A DNA stretch of 64,000 nucleotides from Oscillospiraceae bacterium (GTDB taxonomy: Bacteria > Bacillota > Clostridia > Oscillospirales > Acutalibacteraceae), in contig SVOQ01000007.1 in the NCBI GenBank assembly GCA_015066345.1, positions 1 to 64,000 on the forward strand, in the 5' to 3' direction. This document shows, piece by piece, positions 59,760-64,000 of this stretch. A program made the translations under genes and the position numbers. How positions within the stretch are numbered: the stretch's first letter is position 1; the number at the start of each line of letters is the position of its first letter. The notes beneath the pieces are model-generated. The model was not told the DNA's origin, did not search any database, and saw only the letters and a list, made by a program, of their open reading frames with translations.

Positions 59760-61640
59760 ATGAAACTGAATTATCCCAAATATGAAAAACTTTCAGAGGT
59801 TTTTCTTAAAGAAAATGAAAACATTAAGAAAGAATACCTTTCTTACGCTGAATGTTTAAACAGGCTTACTAAAAATGGTGTGCAATCCGGTAAGGTGCAT
59901 AACGAACTGTTAATTTATACATCGTACGTGGAAAAAGTACCTGAAATGATAGACGCTATATCAAAAAAGATAAAGGCATTTTTCCCCGCATATCTTGATG
60001 ATATGAACGCTGCTCAGAAATTTGAAGGCGAATACATTCTCTATGAAGAAAACTATACGGGAACAAGAGACTATACAGAAGAAGGCTTTCTTCAAATGCA
60101 AAAGGACTGCGATTCTATTGATTCGGATGCTAATGTCTTTGAAAATATCGGAGATTGGTGGGAAGATTTGATTTATGGATTACTGGGATTCGTTGGAAAA
60201 GCATTTAATTGGTGGGATGCCAGACAAACGAGATACTATTTGATGGAAGTAAATGACATAGCAAAAAAACAGCTTAACGACATAAAGGATAATTTACACG
60301 CAGCACAAGCGCATTACCTTCTCAGTGCCATGAGCATACATGATTGCATTGTTGATTTAAAGCAATACATTTCAATTTTGAATGAAATCAACGGGTGTGA
60401 TGTGGGGAACTTTTCTATGACCACGTTTGCTTTAAAGCTTTCAAAAATTTATAATGAAATTTATGATACCCTTGATGAAGTATATGTTGATGAAGGAATA
60501 AGCTGGAAAGCTGTTGAAAAATTCATAAAAACCGACGACGTTGAAGAGTTTTTTGACAGATACTCGGTAGAAGTCAAGGAGTTTTTGGCAGATTTGTCAT
60601 CAATGGATATGAAGGATAAAGAATTCTGGCTTATGACGATATCTCAGTTGTTTGATGTGGCTATCAGGGAGATGATGGGTTGGGTAAGAAAGCTTTTTGG
60701 AGACGATTACGACTACGAAACCTATCTTTACGACAACGAGATGATGGCTCTTTTTGATCAGATGGCAAAAACCACAACCTTCGAAGATTCCGAATACAAA
60801 GATATACTTAAAGATTATCAGGAGTTTATGGAATTAATCAAAAAGTATGGCGACAAGTGGGAGGAATACCTAACCGGAATCAGGGATGAAAAAGGAAAGC
60901 TACTTCTTGATAAGAGAACTAAGAATTACAAATATTTCAAAGAGTTTTTCCAACAGTTTGAGAATGCTGAGAACATAATTAAATACGGAACAGATATGGT
61001 AGAAATTATGGCTGCTCTCACCGCTGATTACGAAAAAAATCTTGAAATATTAAACACTGTTATTGATGATTGTGACCCCAATAGCGAAATGGCAAAGAGT
61101 CTTGCCAGGATCAGGCTCAGATATGAAAATAGCTGGGAAAATTGTGCATCAATTCTTAAGGAAAAAGTTAATGAATGGGGCGATGACTTTGTAAAAGAAG
61201 TTCTAAAACTGAAACAACTTAATAAATCAAAGATATTTAAGTTCACTAACGTTTTTAAGGTTGTTGGTTGGGTAGAGTTGGCGATTGATGTTGTTAATGA
61301 AACAACCGGATTAGGGGAAGAGTCTCAAGCCAAGCTTCAACTTTTGACTATGGGTTATGAGCAAATCTGGTCTGCGGAAGAAGCATACGCCAACGCCTTA
61401 GCCGAAGTAAAAGAGTGCGATCCCAATAGCGAAGAGTATCAGCAATGCCTAAAGGATTTTGCAACAAGCTTTGAGTATTATCGCTTGACGTTAAAAAGAT
61501 TGTACGATAAAATGGCTTTGGCTTCATCGGGGGATAAACAGGATTATTACCGCTATTGTGCTGAGAAATTTGAACAACTTAATTTGGAGAACTATGAGCA
61601 TTTTGATGTAAAAACATACGAAGAATATATAGCCGCATAA
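59760..61640 (+). CDS. Putative T7SS effector of cassette 3 (626 aa, unknown family)
   Basis: 626 aa, almost entirely helical and rich in Tyr, Trp and acidic residues. The N-terminal 200 residues may be an LXG-like export domain. Hydrophobic or aromatic patches occur around WWEDLIYGLLGFVGKAFNWW (about residues 137-156) and FKVVGWVELAIDVVNE (near residue 515). I recognise no enzymatic domain and no immunity gene follows. The start at 59760 is set by GAGGTGGAG; the frame reaches 59700, inside the preceding gene. By position it is the large substrate of cassette 3. Confidence 0.55.
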   Translation: MKLNYPKYEKLSEVFLKENENIKKEYLSYAECLNRLTKNGVQSGKVHNELLIYTSYVEKVPEMIDAISKKIKAFFPAYLDDMNAAQKFEGEYILYEENYTGTRDYTEEGFLQMQKDCDSIDSDANVFENIGDWWEDLIYGLLGFVGKAFNWWDARQTRYYLMEVNDIAKKQLNDIKDNLHAAQAHYLLSAMSIHDCIVDLKQYISILNEINGCDVGNFSMTTFALKLSKIYNEIYDTLDEVYVDEGISWKAVEKFIKTDDVEEFFDRYSVEVKEFLADLSSMDMKDKEFWLMTISQLFDVAIREMMGWVRKLFGDDYDYETYLYDNEMMALFDQMAKTTTFEDSEYKDILKDYQEFMELIKKYGDKWEEYLTGIRDEKGKLLLDKRTKNYKYFKEFFQQFENAENIIKYGTDMVEIMAALTADYEKNLEILNTVIDDCDPNSEMAKSLARIRLRYENSWENCASILKEKVNEWGDDFVKEVLKLKQLNKSKIFKFTNVFKVVGWVELAIDVVNETTGLGEESQAKLQLLTMGYEQIWSAEEAYANALAEVKECDPNSEEYQQCLKDFATSFEYYRLTLKRLYDKMALASSGDKQDYYRYCAEKFEQLNLENYEHFDVKTYEEYIAA

Positions 61641-61642
61641 CA

Positions 61643-61676
61643 AAAAGCAACCGAGAAAATCGGTTGCTTTTTTTAT
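61643..61676. terminator. Terminator ending cassette 3
   Basis: A stem AAAAAGCAACCGA/TCGGTTGCTTTTT with loop GAAAA and T-run; its symmetric flanks could also terminate the convergent HTH gene. Confidence 0.88.
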
Positions 61677-61686
61677 CCGGGTAAAT

Positions 61687-62112
61687 TCACCACAAGGCTT
61701 TTAATGAATGGGACTCTAAAAGCTCCTGTGTTTCGTTCAGATTAAGATTGTGGGTTATGGCGTATAAGATGATACTGTCTCTATGTATTGTTGCGGTTAA
61801 GGGTGCCCAATCGTAAACAGCCAAAGCCTTCTGGCAGGTTTTAACGGGGAGCTCCATAGCAATACAGATTTTTATTAAAATATCCCGTGAGGGATGTTTT
61901 TTCCCTTTTAGAATATCATAAAAATATGTATAGCTTATATCAGCTCTGTTGATGATTGTGTTTTTTGGTATAGTCGTTTTTTCAAAAGTTTTTTTCCAAA
62001 ACTGTTCCGGCTTTTTTTCTTTTATTATAAGTCCGTATTCCTTCCAGAAATCTTCGTATGTTTTTTCGGGTTGGGATAATTGTGATAAAAGACGGTCCGC
62101 AAGTTTACTCAT
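61687..62112 (-). CDS. Helix-turn-helix (XRE-like) regulator
   Basis: 141 aa on the minus strand. The centre (TTIPKNTIINRADISYTYFYDILKGKKHPSRD, visible as NRADISYTYFYDILKGK and HPSRDILIKICIAM) is an XRE-type HTH. The C-terminal 50 residues are a helical region that may sense or dimerise. Convergent with the last secretion cassette and 34 bp downstream of the minus-strand WG/OmpA gene, so probably co-transcribed with it. A candidate for the protein that binds the TACTCTnnnAGAGTA sites, but nothing in the sequence proves it. Confidence 0.7.
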   Translation of the reverse strand: MSKLADRLLSQLSQPEKTYEDFWKEYGLIIKEKKPEQFWKKTFEKTTIPKNTIINRADISYTYFYDILKGKKHPSRDILIKICIAMELPVKTCQKALAVYDWAPLTATIHRDSIILYAITHNLNLNETQELLESHSLKALW

Positions 62113-62146
62113 AAGTGTACCTCTCGAATATGCTGATTATTACCCA

Positions 62147-64000
62147 TTAATCTATAAGGTCGATATTGAGCATAAAGCGGAATGATACGCGGCGGGATGC
62201 TGCCATATCAACGTTTCCGTCTGCACCGTATACGGGCTGACTGTTTGAGTAGCCCACTGCTTCAAGGTTTTCAACGAAGCGTTTAACAGCGGCACCGTCT
62301 GTGGTTGATACACAGTAATTCTTTACATTTGTTGCTCTGTCAACAGAGAGCTGCATATCGCTTGCGTATGTTGCATCTGCGGTAGGAGCTGTATGACCTT
62401 CAACGAATGTTTTTGAAATGAAGCCGTCATATTCCTCGGAATAAGCGATTGATGTATATGCTTTTACAAATTTATCGAGGAAAGCCTTACCGTCTGCAGT
62501 AAGCTCTGCGGAGTCACCGCCGAACAATACGGAGGAATCCATTGCAAGCTCACCTGTTTCCTTATTTACCGTAACGGTAATACCCTCTTTTTCGAAGCTT
62601 GCAATAAGGTCACTGAGGAGCTTATCTTTTTTATCCATCAATTCTTTAAGCTGAGCTTCGTTAACAATGAGGTAAATGTCTGTACCTCCGTTATACTTTG
62701 CATAAACATAGTAAGCGGTACCGCGTACGGTTGTGTATGTATAGGAATTGTAATTTTCGAGTACGGTTTCGCCTGAAATTACGTTGACGATATTGTAGAG
62801 ATTGTTTGTGGAGGCTGTTTTTACAAGCCAGGGGGCAAAGCTATAGCCCTCGATTGTGTAATCGGCATCCTTATATGAATAGAACATATAATTATCATCG
62901 GATTTATCATATGCCACAAATTCATCTTTGAAAATAACCTTGTTCTTTTTTTCTGTGTCCTCAAACAGAACATCACCCTTTGAATTGATTAAGGTATAGG
63001 TTTCGTTGTTTCTGAGGAAGTAGTAATCGCCGAACATTGAGTTGTAAGAGATGTTCTCATATGAACCCTTAATAACATTTTTGCCCGTAACATCATAAAC
63101 GGTATTATCAACTAAAACTAAATCGCCATAGAATGAAGGCATTGAGGTAAATTCAGTGGATAAAACCTTACCTGTTTTGTCCATAACGACGTAAGCTGTT
63201 GTGCCGTCTTTGTAAACGGAAGCGGTATAATAGTCACCGTTTACGTATTTGGGGATATAAGAAGCAAGGTCATAATCGAATAATTTTTCACCGTTAGTGT
63301 CATAAACAGTGCCGATTTTACCTTCAATGGTGTATGAACCGTCGTCGAAAAGCTTGTTATGTACAAGTTCTTTACCGTTTGCATCCACTACGTGACGGTT
63401 ACCCTCGTCATCATTATAAGCAATGAAATTACCGTATGCTACAACCGACTGGTCAGCAGTACCTGAAATACCCGGAACCATTTTACCTGTCGTTTTATCG
63501 TAAACATACCATTTACCGGCAAATAAAAAGTCTTCCTCTTCGTTGGCTAAGGTTGCACTTATGGGTTTGGATACATCACGGTCGTCGTATGCAACGAGTG
63601 CACGGTCTTTTGAACCAACAATGTTTGTTGCTTCGATGGCGAGGAAATATCTGTCGCCAATACTTTGAACATATGCATATGCTTCGGGAACTAAAACTTT
63701 TCCTTTTCCGTCTATGAGACCGGTGTCGTTTAGTGTTTCGGCATTATTGATTTTACGATCTCCGGTTTTAGAAACTTTGAAATACAAGCCGACGGGTGTA
63801 CAGTTAACGTATACTGCACCTGTGTCGTAGTTACCGTCCAAGGACATAACGCCGTATTTCTCGGTAGCTTCATCCTGATAATAAAGACCACCTTCGGCAG
63901 TCGAGAAATCATCGGAGGTTAAGCTACCGACTTTTTCAACCATAAGGCTATCAGGCATAGCACCCTTGGTTAATTCGTTTGCTTCGTTATCGGATTTGTT
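62147..64000 (-). CDS. WG-repeat protein with C-terminal OmpA-like domain (5' end outside window)
   Basis: At least 617 aa; the frame stays open to the window edge, so the start is missing. The N-terminal portion has WG-like beta repeats (DANGKELVHNKLFDDG, DTNGEKLFDYDL, DKTGKVLSTEF, NSKGDVLFEDT) of the type found in surface or signalling proteins. The C-terminal 150 residues resemble the OmpA/MotB peptidoglycan-binding fold (SSVLFGGDSAELTADGKAFL, FVEGHTAP, SVDRATNVKNY, SRRVSFRF). This combination would attach a sensor or scaffold to the cell wall. Next to the secretion island; a functional link is only inferred. Confidence 0.75.
   Translation of the reverse strand, partial: NKSDNEANELTKGAMPDSLMVEKVGSLTSDDFSTAEGGLYYQDEATEKYGVMSLDGNYDTGAVYVNCTPVGLYFKVSKTGDRKINNAETLNDTGLIDGKGKVLVPEAYAYVQSIGDRYFLAIEATNIVGSKDRALVAYDDRDVSKPISATLANEEEDFLFAGKWYVYDKTTGKMVPGISGTADQSVVAYGNFIAYNDDEGNRHVVDANGKELVHNKLFDDGSYTIEGKIGTVYDTNGEKLFDYDLASYIPKYVNGDYYTASVYKDGTTAYVVMDKTGKVLSTEFTSMPSFYGDLVLVDNTVYDVTGKNVIKGSYENISYNSMFGDYYFLRNNETYTLINSKGDVLFEDTEKKNKVIFKDEFVAYDKSDDNYMFYSYKDADYTIEGYSFAPWLVKTASTNNLYNIVNVISGETVLENYNSYTYTTVRGTAYYVYAKYNGGTDIYLIVNEAQLKELMDKKDKLLSDLIASFEKEGITVTVNKETGELAMDSSVLFGGDSAELTADGKAFLDKFVKAYTSIAYSEEYDGFISKTFVEGHTAPTADATYASDMQLSVDRATNVKNYCVSTTDGAAVKRFVENLEAVGYSNSQPVYGADGNVDMAASRRVSFRFMLNIDLID

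Noticed and set aside
47656..61640. Integrative conjugative element with an FtsK-like coupling protein
   Set aside because: The ATPase has the EssC layout (FHA domains, three ATPase domains) with EsaB and WXG100 neighbours, and no relaxase, integrase or attachment site is seen.

Overview
The window looks like a chromosomal segment of a low-GC Gram-positive anaerobe of the class Clostridia, probably a gut Oscillospiraceae/Ruminococcaceae-type bacterium. The grounds are Shine-Dalgarno-rich starts with TTG/GTG use, sigma-A promoters with 16-17 bp spacers, oxygen-sensitive 2-hydroxyacyl-CoA dehydratase enzymes, an LTA-synthase-like protein, and a Firmicutes-type (type VIIb) secretion locus. Species-level placement is not possible from the sequence alone.

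Layout. 1-610: the end of an rRNA operon (23S 3' end, tRNA-Lys, tRNA-Glu, 5S, tRNA-Asn, terminator). 614-1189: an array of ACTTCAT/ATGAAGT motifs and small palindromes, followed by a four-helix-bundle gene. 1223-4308: two near-identical 39-nt hairpin repeats bracketing a cassette of alpha/beta hydrolase, aminoglycoside-phosphotransferase-like kinase and AraC regulator. 4383-5815: an unknown protein and two Nudix hydrolases. 5943-12681 (+): GH43-like propeller, LTA-synthase-like phosphoglycerol transferase, PHP hydrolase, ADP-ribosylglycohydrolase and an FAD-Rieske oxidoreductase. 12727-17608 (-): metallophosphoesterase, cytoplasmic GH30 and a GPH sugar transporter with a long soluble tail; then an M20 peptidase (-), a PnuC-like transporter and a secreted lipase-like protein. 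21706-27467: one operon with a CooC/AcsF-type ATPase, two 2-hydroxyacyl-CoA dehydratase subunits, their activase, a 52-aa membrane protein, an acetyl-CoA-synthase-beta-like fragment and a methyltransferase. 27576-31036: a small TM2-like protein, a phosphodiesterase, a sugar isomerase and glutamine synthetase.

31071-62112 is a type VII secretion island with its own phospho-signalling. It opens with an SGNH-FHA-Ser/Thr kinase fusion. A sigma-A consensus promoter then drives an FHA protein, a PP2C phosphatase, a Ser/Thr kinase, a membrane protein carrying eight TxxL (possible phospho-Thr/FHA) motifs, another membrane protein and a 2097-aa Ig-like surface protein. Next come a second FHA protein, a CpaE/MinD-like ATPase, the ubiquitin-like EsaB/YukD and the EssC motor ATPase. 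Three substrate cassettes follow, each with a coiled-coil protein, small helical partners and a large effector. The first also carries the WXG100 protein, a WHH-nuclease toxin, an SMI1/KNR4-type immunity protein and a DUF4176 protein. Each cassette is preceded by the same promoter architecture, a TACTCTnnnAGAGTA-like palindrome 23-24 bp upstream of an extended -10. The island ends with a convergent HTH regulator and, at the window edge, a WG-repeat/OmpA-like protein that is cut off.

The strongest candidates for undescribed biology are: the shared palindromic promoter of the three cassettes together with the two cassettes whose effectors I do not recognise; the kinase/FHA/TxxL circuit wired into the secretion operon; and the dehydratase-activase-CooC-ACS-fragment operon.
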